This document shows, one piece after another, positions 1 to 5,816 of a stretch of 9,423 nt of DNA; the stretch's first letter is position 1; every line of letters starts with the position of its first letter. This stretch comes from Candidatus Woesearchaeota archaeon. Lineage in GTDB: Archaea; Nanobdellota; Nanobdellia; Woesearchaeales; GW2011-AR4. Position numbers and translations under genes: made by a program. Location of the stretch: contig JACPMP010000047.1 of NCBI GenBank assembly GCA_016185915.1, positions 1-9,423 of the forward strand, given 5' to 3'. Below the pieces are notes generated by a model that was not told the origin of the DNA, made no database searches, and saw only the letters and a program-made list of their open reading frames with translations.

Positions 1-49
1 CACTAATTTTGCCTCACCTACTGATTCATTAATCCATTCTTAATTGATA

Positions 50-119
50 AATCCGAGGCGAAAATTCAATGACAGAAGAATTTTCGCCGAGTCTAATTTT
101 TGTCGCGAAGCGACGGATT
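50..119. other. Inverted-repeat cluster, possible structured RNA or terminator
   Basis: Positions 57-67 (GGCGAAAATTC) and 78-88 (GAATTTTCGCC) are a perfect 11-bp inverted repeat with a 10-base loop. Positions 102-106 and 110-114 (GTCGC/GCGAC) form a second small hairpin. AATCCG at 50-55 can pair with CGGATT at 114-119 and would enclose both, giving a three-way junction, although base 114 is claimed twice. On the plus strand T-rich sequence (121-134) follows, as in an intrinsic terminator. The rest of 1-248 shows no gene: a short plus-strand frame ends at TAA 41-43 and a minus-strand frame runs off the edge, neither supportable. Strand and role are unknown. Confidence 0.4.
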
Positions 120-218
120 GAATTTTATTTTTATTGAACATTCTTATTAATGTGAATTAATTTTTTGATGGATATAATTGCCAACAAAGTTAAATCTCTT
201 TTTTTAGGATTCAAATTT

Positions 219-248
219 TAAAATAAAAACAAAAGAAACATAAAAAAA
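219..248 (-). terminator. nrdJ oligo-T terminator
   Basis: On the minus strand the nrdJ TGA is followed at once by seven T (248-242) and then by further runs of three to five T, without a hairpin. Archaeal RNA polymerase ends transcription at such oligo-T tracts, so this is the likely end of the nrdJ message. Confidence 0.6.
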
Positions 249-3200
249 TCACATGCAAAGTCCCCAGCCACAGCTTGGGCATGTTAAGCAGCCTTCTTTA
301 ATCTCTACTTTTGTTCCACATTCTGGGCAATTTTTTATAGCTGCTTTGCTCATTGGTTGAGTGTTATTTTCATTTTCCTCAAATACCAAGCCTGATTCTG
401 ATTCTTTAATCATTTTCTTTTGTTCTGGCTTGATTTCAATTTTTACTTCTTCTTTCTTCTCTTTAGTTTTTGGCGCTACAAGCACTTGGTCTTTGATACT
501 TGAATCCCTGAAAACAGTTACATCTTTGCACCCGAGCTTGTAAGCAAGTATATAGCTGTCTCTCATATGCTCAAGAGTTGCATCTGCCGGGAAATTATTA
601 GTTTTAGATATTGAAGAGTCAACCCATTTTTGGAATGAAGCTAACGCCCTTATATGATCTTCTGGCGTTATATCCATTGCAGTTACAAGAGTTTTTCTTA
701 TTCTTTCAGGCACGTAATCAATTCTTTGAATACCCCCCTTGTGCTCATTAATATCCTCCATTAATTTTTCATTGTACAATCCTTCTTCCCTAAGCACTTT
801 TTCAGCAGCTGGGTCAATGTAATAAAAGCTTCCAACCTTAACATTTTTTTCAAAGACAAGGGAATAAACCGGCTCCATTCCAGAGCTGCATCCAGCAATC
901 ATTGAAATGCTTCCTGTTGGCGCAATTATTGTTGTGTACCCATTTCTGATGCCGTATTTTCTTATGTCTTCACCTAGCTTATCCCACTCAAAGCGCCATT
1001 CATCTCTCAAATCAGCACCTCTAAATGGAAGCCGTCCTTGCTTGTAGAAGCTCTTGTCATAATAAGGCAATTTCCCTCTTGTTTTAGCCAATTCAATGCT
1101 CTCTACTTTGCTCCAATATGCAATAAATTCCATCAATTTCTCCATAAACTTTCTGCCTTCTTCTGTGTTGTATGGCAGTCTTAATTCATATAGCAAGTCG
1201 CCAACACCCATAACCCCTAAGCCAATTTTTCTTGTTGCAAGACTCATCTCTTCAATCGCTTTTAATGGAAAGTTGTTTACATCAATTACATTATCAAGAA
1301 GTCTTGTGCAGTTTCTTGTAACTTCTCTTAAAGCATCCCAATCAACATAAGGATTGCCTTCTTCATCCTGTCTTGCAAAAGCCCATACATTTATTGAGCC
1401 AAGATTGCATGGCTCGTTTGGGTAGAGAAGAACTTCGCCGCAATTATGGACAACAATACCATTTGCAATGAAAGAATGTGTCTCTGGTTCTGTTATGTCG
1501 TAAACTTCTTCAATACCATTTGGTTCAATTCTATCTAAAATATCTATACCTCCTTCACTATCAACAATAATATTATTTTCTATTGTCAATCTTTCAGCTT
1601 CTACCCACCCATTTGTCGTTAATATTTTATGGTCAGGTGTACACTTTAGCATCTTTCCTGTTTTTGTTATTAATTTAATTGTGTATTTTTTTCCGGTTTT
1701 GAATGCTCTAAATTTAGAAACATATAACAATTTCATCAAAAATAAATTTCCACTTTGAACTTTTTGAGGTACAACTAACTCAACTCCACCAGTTGGATAC
1801 TTCTCAGCAATTTCTTTTATAGGCATTAAACCAGCTTTTGTCAAAATCAATGTCTCACCAGCAACACAAGGATTTGTCGTCACAATCGGCCCAAGATGCT
1901 CATAAAATGGATTGTAGTCATTAACCTTATCAAAGAAAATAACTCCAGGCTCTGCAGATTCCCATGCCTGATAAACTATCTTGTCAAACAGCATTCTTGG
2001 GTTTACATATTTGACAACACTTCCGTCCTTTGGATTGACTAATGGATACGGCTCGTTCTTTTCGTAATAGTCCCAGAAATCCGACATTATCAAGACAGAT
2101 ATGTTAAAGTTCCTCAAAGCTTTGTTGCCTTCTTTTGCAGTTATGAATTTCTCGATATCAGGATGGTTGCTGTTTAAAATGCCCATATTAGCGCCTCTTC
2201 TAATGCCGCCTTGCTTTATCACCTCCGTCATTGTGTCAAACAATCTCATAAAGCTTATTGGTCCAGATGCAACTCCTCCTGTTGAGCTGACAAAGTCACC
2301 TTCTGGTCTAAGTTTGGAGAAGTTATAACCCATGCCGCCTCCTGCCTTAAATACAATAGCTGTGTTTTTGAGAGTTTCCATTATGCCGTCTATGCTGTCT
2401 GGAACGTCTAGGACAAAGCAATTGTGGACTGACACCATATTTGCAACATATGAATGGTCTTCTTCCACTTCAAGGTTATAAACAGACCCGACATAATCCA
2501 CTTTTGATATTTTGTCTATTCTTGTGAAGGTCACGCCTTCAATGGAAATTGTATTTGGCTTAAAGCCGCTGTCTGTCTCCTGCTTGCCATATAATTCATT
2601 GATAAGCAATAATCCATTTTCTCCGCTTATAGTACATCTATATGGCTGTGTTGAGCCTAGCTTTGGCATGGATTCCTTTCCTAGAGCAGAAAAAACGCCA
2701 CAGCGCATGGACATCTGCCAGAAAGCATAAACTACATTTTGGTTGCACATGACAAGCCGTGCATTTGTCTTATTGGAGTTCTTGAATATCGTTCCATCGC
2801 CCCTTATAAGGCCCGCCATCAAGCCTTTCTGCTTTTCATTTGGGAGCATCATGACCCATTGAGGTACGCGCTTTTTGCTGTAGCCCCTGCCCAGAATACT
2901 CTCAAAAAAATTAGCCAGGATTGTTGAATGGAACCTTAAAGAAAGCCATTTCCTATTTTCATTGTTGGTTTTTTCTATCCTTGCAGAAACTCCAAATTTC
3001 TTTTCCATTATAGAAATTACCTCTTGGCAATAGCTTTCCTCGTCGCTTGAGAAGGTAAACCTCACACAATCTTTGTTTGCAATAGAGCCTTCTGAAAGGT
3101 AATACCCAAAAAGCTTCATCAATTCATAATCAACAGCAATTTTATTCTTTACAGGCTTTGTTGTATGGACAAAAGCATTGAATTTGCCTCCTTTGTATTC

Positions 3201-4376
3201 ATAAGCGCACTCACCCTTTTCATTTATCTTAACATTTTTCACTATGTCGCTTACCTTTATTTCTTCAATGTTATGCATTTCTTTAGGATAAGATAAAGCC
3301 ACATAGTCATTTTCATCAAGAGCGTTTAGTTGCAGCCATTGAATTTTATTGTCCTTAAAGCTTAAAATAGGATGCTCCTCTGTTACAAGCATAGAAGGAT
3401 TTGGGAGCTTGCTGCAGCTTACTTGATATAATAAGTTTGTAGTTCTAATATATACTTTCTCAACTTTTCTGAACCTTCCCTTATGCGTTAGCACAGAGTC
3501 ACCAACTTTAATATCTTTTATTTCCTTTGGGCCATTTGCTGTCATAACTGGTTGGTTTGGATGGAAGCACGCACTACCCATTCCCAAAGGGTTTCCAAAA
3601 TTTGCAATAGCCGGAGTGTTTGGCATAAATAACTTGTATGTCATTAAATTGTAGAACTCGTCTATGTTTTTTTCGTAGCTGTTAAAGTCTCCTTTCTTTA
3701 TCATATCAAAGAACTTACTCCATGCTACTTTCATCTGCTTGTTTCCGTTGAACCTGTCGTACATTCTTTTTAGAGCTTCAAGATGATATCTGTTGAACTT
3801 GTACTTTCCAATGGAGTATCTATCTTCATTTGCAATTTGGCTGAAATCTTCTGTTTCATTGACCGGTTGCCTACTTTCAATATCAAATACCCTTCTGTCA
3901 TAAAACAAGTCTGGCAATGCTGCGTGAACAGCGACTCTCGTGAATAACTGCTTAGGCGTTTCAATCAATTTTCCAGTTGCATCTTTTCTTAAATATCTCG
4001 CTTTTAAAACCCTTAATGCATTAACGTCAAACCTTTTATCAACCTCATCAATCTCTTCTTTTTCAAGAACCAACTGTTTTTCTTTTCTTATAGCTGCTCT
4101 TTCCTGCCTGTAGAGAATGTATGCCTTAGCAGTTGCAGCATGACCTTCTTCAATTAGCACTTTTTCAACAATGTCTTGTATCTCTTCAACTGATGGAATG
4201 TCTTTGCCTAGTTTTTCTAGTTCTGCCACTGCCTTATCGCTTAATGCTTGTGCAATCTTTTTGTCTTTTCCTCCAACAACTCTTGCAGCCTTAAAAATAG
4301 CATTTGTTATCTTGTTTTGGTCAAAAGCTACTACTCTTCCATCCCTTTTCCTCATTTGAGAAATTTTGGTTGACAT
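249..4376 (-). CDS. nrdJ: Class II (B12-dependent) ribonucleoside-diphosphate/triphosphate reductase precursor with two inteins
   Basis: Reduces ribonucleotides to deoxyribonucleotides with an adenosylcobalamin-generated thiyl radical; cytoplasmic, no separate radical subunit needed. Numbering is from ATG 4376 (1375 aa; 850 aa after removal of both inteins, normal for archaeal NrdJ). Residues about 5-95 form an ATP-cone (MRKRDGRVVAFDQNKI start). The catalytic barrel follows: C653 opens CFVLDVPDSIDGI (first redox Cys, E. coli C225 equivalent), NP-C979-G-E981 is the thiyl radical Cys and its Glu (C439/E441 equivalents), and C990 in PCNLGSIN is the second redox Cys (C462 equivalent). APTGSISMIAGCSSG is a hallmark barrel motif. 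The C-terminal tail has six cysteines (1350, 1353, 1363, 1366, 1369, 1374), as in NrdJ proteins with a zinc/redox tail. I chose ATG 4376 because GAGGT lies 8 bases upstream; an in-frame GTG at 4445 would add 23 basic residues but has no ribosome binding site. Family is very sure; the absence of a class I small subunit is only seen within this window. Confidence 0.95.
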   Translation of the reverse strand: MSTKISQMRKRDGRVVAFDQNKITNAIFKAARVVGGKDKKIAQALSDKAVAELEKLGKDIPSVEEIQDIVEKVLIEEGHAATAKAYILYRQERAAIRKEKQLVLEKEEIDEVDKRFDVNALRVLKARYLRKDATGKLIETPKQLFTRVAVHAALPDLFYDRRVFDIESRQPVNETEDFSQIANEDRYSIGKYKFNRYHLEALKRMYDRFNGNKQMKVAWSKFFDMIKKGDFNSYEKNIDEFYNLMTYKLFMPNTPAIANFGNPLGMGSACFHPNQPVMTANGPKEIKDIKVGDSVLTHKGRFRKVEKVYIRTTNLLYQVSCSKLPNPSMLVTEEHPILSFKDNKIQWLQLNALDENDYVALSYPKEMHNIEEIKVSDIVKNVKINEKGECAYEYKGGKFNAFVHTTKPVKNKIAVDYELMKLFGYYLSEGSIANKDCVRFTFSSDEESYCQEVISIMEKKFGVSARIEKTNNENRKWLSLRFHSTILANFFESILGRGYSKKRVPQWVMMLPNEKQKGLMAGLIRGDGTIFKNSNKTNARLVMCNQNVVYAFWQMSMRCGVFSALGKESMPKLGSTQPYRCTISGENGLLLINELYGKQETDSGFKPNTISIEGVTFTRIDKISKVDYVGSVYNLEVEEDHSYVANMVSVHNCFVLDVPDSIDGIMETLKNTAIVFKAGGGMGYNFSKLRPEGDFVSSTGGVASGPISFMRLFDTMTEVIKQGGIRRGANMGILNSNHPDIEKFITAKEGNKALRNFNISVLIMSDFWDYYEKNEPYPLVNPKDGSVVKYVNPRMLFDKIVYQAWESAEPGVIFFDKVNDYNPFYEHLGPIVTTNPCVAGETLILTKAGLMPIKEIAEKYPTGGVELVVPQKVQSGNLFLMKLLYVSKFRAFKTGKKYTIKLITKTGKMLKCTPDHKILTTNGWVEAERLTIENNIIVDSEGGIDILDRIEPNGIEEVYDITEPETHSFIANGIVVHNCGEVLLYPNEPCNLGSINVWAFARQDEEGNPYVDWDALREVTRNCTRLLDNVIDVNNFPLKAIEEMSLATRKIGLGVMGVGDLLYELRLPYNTEEGRKFMEKLMEFIAYWSKVESIELAKTRGKLPYYDKSFYKQGRLPFRGADLRDEWRFEWDKLGEDIRKYGIRNGYTTIIAPTGSISMIAGCSSGMEPVYSLVFEKNVKVGSFYYIDPAAEKVLREEGLYNEKLMEDINEHKGGIQRIDYVPERIRKTLVTAMDITPEDHIRALASFQKWVDSSISKTNNFPADATLEHMRDSYILAYKLGCKDVTVFRDSSIKDQVLVAPKTKEKKEEVKIEIKPEQKKMIKESESGLVFEENENNTQPMSKAAIKNCPECGTKVEIKEGCLTCPSCGWGLCM
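1443..1868 (-). mobile_element. Intein 2 in NrdJ: mini-intein without endonuclease
   Basis: In-frame 142-residue insertion between VTTNP and CGEVLLYP, exactly before the catalytic thiyl-radical cysteine. Intein numbering: C1 in CVAGETLILTKAGLMPI (block A), T77-P-D-H80 (block B), block F around 119-137 (IEEVYDITEPETHSFIA), ending in H141-N142 with Cys +1 in the extein. There is no LAGLIDADG or other endonuclease motif between blocks B and F, only about 35 residues, so this is a minimal splicing domain that can no longer home by itself. The DNA reads more A+T-rich than the flanking extein, for example around 1555-1590. Unless it splices, the reductase has no usable radical cysteine context, so splicing is expected to be retained. 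Confidence 0.93.
2421..3569 (-). mobile_element. Intein 1 in NrdJ: full-length, LAGLIDADG homing endonuclease
   Basis: In-frame 383-residue insertion between GMGSA and CFVLD of the reductase. Splicing motifs, in intein numbering: C1 opens block A (CFHPNQPVMTANG); block B has T63-E-E-H66; block F spans about 361-377 (VGSVYNLEVEEDHSYVA); block G ends H382-N383, followed by Cys +1 of the extein. Two DOD-type endonuclease motifs are intact: LFGYYLSEG at 153-161 (acidic E160) and LMAGLIRGDG at 250-259 (acidic D258). All residues expected for class 1 splicing and for cleavage by a monomeric LAGLIDADG enzyme are present, so both activities may be retained. Boundaries rest on Cys1, terminal His-Asn and the Cys +1, and restore an uninterrupted class II reductase sequence when removed. 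Activity is inferred, not shown. Confidence 0.94.
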
Positions 4377-4384
4377 TTTCAATA

Positions 4385-4389
4385 ACCTC
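4385..4389 (-). promoter_or_regulatory. Ribosome binding site deciding the nrdJ start
   Basis: On the minus strand GAGGT lies 8 bases ahead of ATG 4376. The longer GTG start at 4445 has no such site, so the ATG is preferred and the protein begins MSTKISQMRKRDG, right at the ATP-cone. Confidence 0.75.
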
Positions 4390-4458
4390 TTTTGTTTATT
4401 TTTTATTGTTTTTTGTGATTTATTGTTAAAATACCTTATTTTCACTACTCAGCCGAAA

Positions 4459-4474
4459 ACACAATATATAGTGT
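4459..4474 (-). promoter_or_regulatory. Candidate NrdR box 1
   Basis: The plus strand reads ACACAATATATAGTGT. Its outer arms, ACAC and GTGT, are a perfect inverted repeat and the centre is A/T-only. It fits the published 16-bp NrdR box (roughly ACACWATATATWGTGT) with no clear mismatch. NrdR is a zinc-ribbon/ATP-cone repressor of ribonucleotide reductase genes, and here the site lies in the leader of such a gene. The A/T core could also act as a second TATA box, in which case the repressor would cover it. Family match is recognised by eye only. Confidence 0.7.
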
Positions 4475-4490
4475 GTCAGATGTCGTCAAT

Positions 4491-4506
4491 ATACTATATG
4501 TAGTGG
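4491..4506 (-). promoter_or_regulatory. Candidate NrdR box 2
   Basis: The plus strand reads ATACTATATGTAGTGG, a weaker version of box 1 with about three mismatches to the NrdR consensus. Its start is exactly 32 bp from the start of box 1 (16-bp spacer). This is the helical phasing usual for paired NrdR boxes. It covers the transcription start predicted from the TATA box at 4526-4533, so binding would block initiation. Confidence 0.62.
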
Positions 4507-4521
4507 GTTAATGAAGCGCAG

Positions 4522-4540
4522 CTTATATTTAAAGATTTTG
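4522..4540 (-). promoter_or_regulatory. nrdJ promoter (BRE/TATA)
   Basis: The minus strand reads CAAAATCTTTAAATATAAG. TTTAAATA is a good archaeal TATA box, preceded by an A-rich BRE-like stretch. A start about 26 bases on falls near 4503, inside the second NrdR-like box, giving a leader of about 127 bases that holds both palindromes and a ribosome binding site. Confidence 0.5.
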
Positions 4541-4663
4541 GTTGCACTCATGGAAGTCAATTCAAACTTTGGCATAAATCAGCAAGTTTTTGGTGTTTAA
4601 ATAGTTTAGGCAGAGATGTCCAGTGGTTTTTGATAAAGCAATTTTTCTTAATGGGATATATAT

Positions 4664-4686
4664 AAAAAAGAAGCATTTAAAAATAA
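4664..4686 (+). promoter_or_regulatory. Promoter of the zinc-ribbon/csp operon
   Basis: AAAAAAGAAGCATTTAAAAA contains a purine-rich BRE-like stretch followed by the TATA-like TTTAAAAAT (4676-4684). A start about 26 bases on, near 4706, leaves a leader of about 12 bases before ATG 4718. A second A/T element, GATATATATAAA at about 4655-4666, is an alternative TATA box. Confidence 0.45.
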
Positions 4687-4717
4687 AAGCATAATACCAA
4701 ACATATTTTGGGACTAA

Positions 4718-4843
4718 ATGATTGATTACAAAATTGTCAAGTTTTGCAGGCTGTGCAGAAAAAGGTTTGTGGTGCACAAGGTTGATGCAAAAAAAAATTA
4801 TTGCGATGATTGCCAATTGAAAATCAATAAACAAAGTGATTGA
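4718..4843 (+). CDS. 41-residue zinc-ribbon miniprotein
   Basis: Small frame beginning MIDYKIVKFCRLCRKRF and ending KINKQSD with a TGA. Two knuckles, C10-x2-C13 and C29-x2-C32, 15 residues apart, are the zinc-binding pattern of a small treble-clef or zinc-ribbon fold. It is basic (many Lys/Arg around the first knuckle), which suits nucleic acid binding. The stop lies 12 bases before the cold-shock gene, so the two are probably one transcript. Only a weak GGGA lies ahead of the ATG, consistent with the short leader predicted by the promoter. Function unknown: RNA or ribosome binding alongside the cold-shock protein is an inference from context. Confidence 0.7.
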   Translation: MIDYKIVKFCRLCRKRFVVHKVDAKKNYCDDCQLKINKQSD

Positions 4844-4855
4844 TGAGGGAAAAAA

Positions 4856-5122
4856 ATGAAAGGGACAGTAAAGTTTTTCGATGAAATGAAGAGATTCGGG
4901 TTTATAGCAGGAGATGACGGAAAAGAGTATTTCGTTCATAAGACTGGATTAAACGAAGGCGTGACTTTGAGCGAGAATGATTCCGTTACTTTTGATGTAG
5001 CCGAAGGGGACAGGGGCCCAAAAGCAGTTAATGTAAGTAAAGGTGATAGGGGCCACAAAGCAGTTAATGCCAGCGAGTCATCCGATGCAGACGAAGATGA
5101 CAGTGAGCAAGAAAGCGATTGA
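4856..5122 (+). CDS. Cold-shock-domain (CspA-like) protein with duplicated strand and acidic tail
   Basis: Single-stranded nucleic acid binding protein of the cold-shock family (OB fold), probably an RNA chaperone. KGTVKFFDEMKRFGFIAGDDG holds RNP1 (K12-R-F14-G-F16-I), and Y25-F-V-H28 is RNP2; F14, F16, F26 and H28 are the usual base-stacking residues. The usual family length is about 65-70; this one has 88. The extra length comes from a tandem repeat of 12 residues (50-61 and 62-73, GDRGPKAVNVS then GDRGHKAVNAS), which copies the last beta strand, and from an acidic Ser/Asp/Glu tail (74-88). The start is fixed by GAGGG (4845-4849) six bases ahead of ATG 4856. The gene follows the zinc-ribbon gene by 12 bases. 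Family call is sure; the effect of the duplication is not known. Confidence 0.92.
   Translation: MKGTVKFFDEMKRFGFIAGDDGKEYFVHKTGLNEGVTLSENDSVTFDVAEGDRGPKAVNVSKGDRGHKAVNASESSDADEDDSEQESD
5003..5074 (+). repeat. 36-bp in-frame tandem duplication inside the cold-shock gene
   Basis: Units 5003-5038 and 5039-5074 are direct repeats: both contain GGGGCC followed by an AAAGCAGTTAATG block, with a few substitutions between them. They encode EGDRGPKAVNVS and KGDRGHKAVNAS, so the copy keeps the frame and duplicates the final beta strand of the OB fold. Confidence 0.88.
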
Positions 5123-5139
5123 TGCCGGCAAGTAACTTA

Positions 5140-5174
5140 TTTTTTCTTTAAGATTCTTTTTCTTGAATACTTTT
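5140..5174 (+). terminator. T-rich terminator of the csp operon
   Basis: Runs of six (5140-5145), five (5157-5161) and four T (5171-5174) start about 17 bases after the cold-shock stop codon, with no strong stem. This is the form expected of an archaeal terminator. It lies between two convergent genes. Confidence 0.55.
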
Positions 5175-5206
5175 ATTTTAAGAAGTGAGTTACAGTAATT
5201 TCTGGA

Positions 5207-5407
5207 TTAATCCTTTCCCAATGCTTCCAAAATCCTGTCAAGCTTTTCGTTTATTATGTCAAACTCTTTTTTATTTTGATCTGGGCCCTTTGATTCAAAA
5301 TTTTCACCTTTTCTAAAACAATCATTGCAGTAAACTGGCTTGCTCCCGCTTGGCCTGAAAGGAACTTCGCATCTTGCACCGCATTTGTCGCAGGTTGCGC
5401 TATGCAT
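5207..5407 (-). CDS. CxxC-x17-CxxC zinc-binding protein (TIGR04272-like), N-terminus probably frameshifted
   Basis: 66 residues as read from ATG 5407. C6-D-K-C9, exactly 17 residues, then C27-N-D-C30 match the CxxC-x17-CxxC zinc domain common in DPANN archaea and candidate-phyla bacteria; EVPFRPSGSKPVYC is its typical core. The C-terminus (47-66) is a short amphipathic helix (FDIINEKLDRILEAL). Family members usually start with a basic, Arg/Gly-rich stretch of MRNF type. Here that stretch sits at 5472 in another frame (see the entry at 5408-5472), and the promoter also points to 5472. So either ATG 5407 is used, with only a weak ribosome binding site, or the gene is a frameshifted or misassembled copy. 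Function unknown; zinc binding is likely and nucleic acid binding is inferred. Confidence 0.75.
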   Translation of the reverse strand: MHSATCDKCGARCEVPFRPSGSKPVYCNDCFRKGENFESKGPDQNKKEFDIINEKLDRILEALGKD

Positions 5408-5472
5408 TTCAACTTCTTTTCTAAAATCGCATCTCTTCTTCCAAATTTCCTATCCCGATTAAAGTTTCTCAT
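5408..5472 (-). other. Frameshifted N-terminal segment of the CxxC-x17-CxxC gene
   Basis: From ATG 5472 the minus strand encodes MRNFNRDRKFGRRD, the basic start seen in relatives of the zinc protein below it. The frame then departs near 5431; removing two bases (GC at about 5429-5430), or adding one, would continue as DFRKEVEMHSATCDKC into the zinc domain. Since the promoter places transcription just before 5472, this looks like the true start of the gene, broken by a small indel or a sequencing error. Confidence 0.55.
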
Positions 5473-5506
5473 AGTGCAAATTCAATTAAACTAGAAAGAT
5501 AGATGG

Positions 5507-5518
5507 TTATTTATAAGG
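5507..5518 (-). promoter_or_regulatory. Promoter of the CxxC-x17-CxxC gene
   Basis: The minus strand reads CCTTATAAATAA, a clear archaeal TATA box. A start about 26 bases on falls near 5487, only about 15 bases ahead of ATG 5472 but about 80 ahead of ATG 5407. This favours 5472 as the original start. Confidence 0.5.
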
Positions 5519-5546
5519 TTATGGTAATGGCATTATTCAAATACAT

Positions 5547-5816
5547 TTAATCTTTGAAAATCTTCCCATGATGGTCAAAATCTTCAAGAATCACTGTTTT
5601 AGTATTTTCATCAACTGAGAAAGTTAGGACAAAATGCCCGTCTATATGCACTTCTTTTAGATGCTGGAGCGGTGCTCTTAGGTTTTTGTAGTGCTGCGGA
5701 TTAAGTTCAATTTCAGCAGATTTTTTCATGATTATTTCATACTGCTTTCTGTTTTTCTTTATAAGTTTTCGGAGTTTTTTATCTAACTCCGGTCTGATGA
5801 GCAAAGAATAAGCCAT
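5547..5816 (-). CDS. RelE/ParE-superfamily toxin (YafQ-like mRNA interferase)
   Basis: 89-residue protein, the normal size for RelE/YafQ toxins, which cut mRNA in the ribosomal A site. It begins with the family's strand-helix pattern (MAYSLLIRPELDKKLRKLIKKN, very basic). The core NPQHYKNLRAPLQHLKEVHIDGHFVLTF is typical of archaeal YafQ-like members. The end holds D81-H82-H83 and F87, matching the His/Asp and aromatic positions used in catalysis by YafQ; H52 and H57 are further candidates. It is therefore likely active. Its ATG overlaps the antitoxin stop by one base (TAATG), so the two are translationally coupled, antitoxin first. Cellular target not known from sequence. Confidence 0.85.
   Translation of the reverse strand: MAYSLLIRPELDKKLRKLIKKNRKQYEIIMKKSAEIELNPQHYKNLRAPLQHLKEVHIDGHFVLTFSVDENTKTVILEDFDHHGKIFKD

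Larger units (their letters stand above)
4377..4717. other. Divergent intergenic region nrdJ / zinc-ribbon-csp operon
   Basis: 341 bases between the two divergent start codons. They hold the nrdJ leader and promoter with two NrdR-like boxes (4459-4540) and, further right, TATA-like elements for the plus-strand operon (4653-4686). Between 4541 and 4650 I see no gene: only very short frames, such as one of 16 codons from ATG 4551. No cobalamin-riboswitch B12-box was recognised in the nrdJ leader, although the enzyme uses B12. Confidence 0.6.

Noticed and set aside
1..43. Possible gene ends at the left edge (plus-strand frame to TAA 41-43; minus-strand frame of 13 codons running off)
   Set aside because: The plus-strand tail has no recognisable sequence, and the minus-strand frame has no start codon within the window. 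Too short to support either.
361..4359. Several plus-strand frames of 60-84 residues opposite nrdJ (for example 1096-1350, 2101-2328, 2512-2730, 2739-2927)
   Set aside because: All are antisense to a well-conserved reductase or its inteins; they lack start signals and any family resemblance.
4377..4445. Extended nrdJ start at GTG 4445 adding 23 basic residues
   Set aside because: No ribosome binding site before the GTG, whereas ATG 4376 has GAGGT at good spacing and begins directly at the ATP-cone.
4377..4550. Cobalamin riboswitch in the leader of the B12-dependent reductase
   Set aside because: I found no B12-box or the large multi-stem arrangement; the structured elements there are better explained as two protein-binding palindromes.
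4562..4939. A 125-residue minus-strand frame between nrdJ and the cold-shock gene
   Set aside because: It lies opposite both the zinc-ribbon and the cold-shock gene, whose RNP motifs are clear. Its protein is low in recognisable pattern and has no promoter or ribosome binding site.
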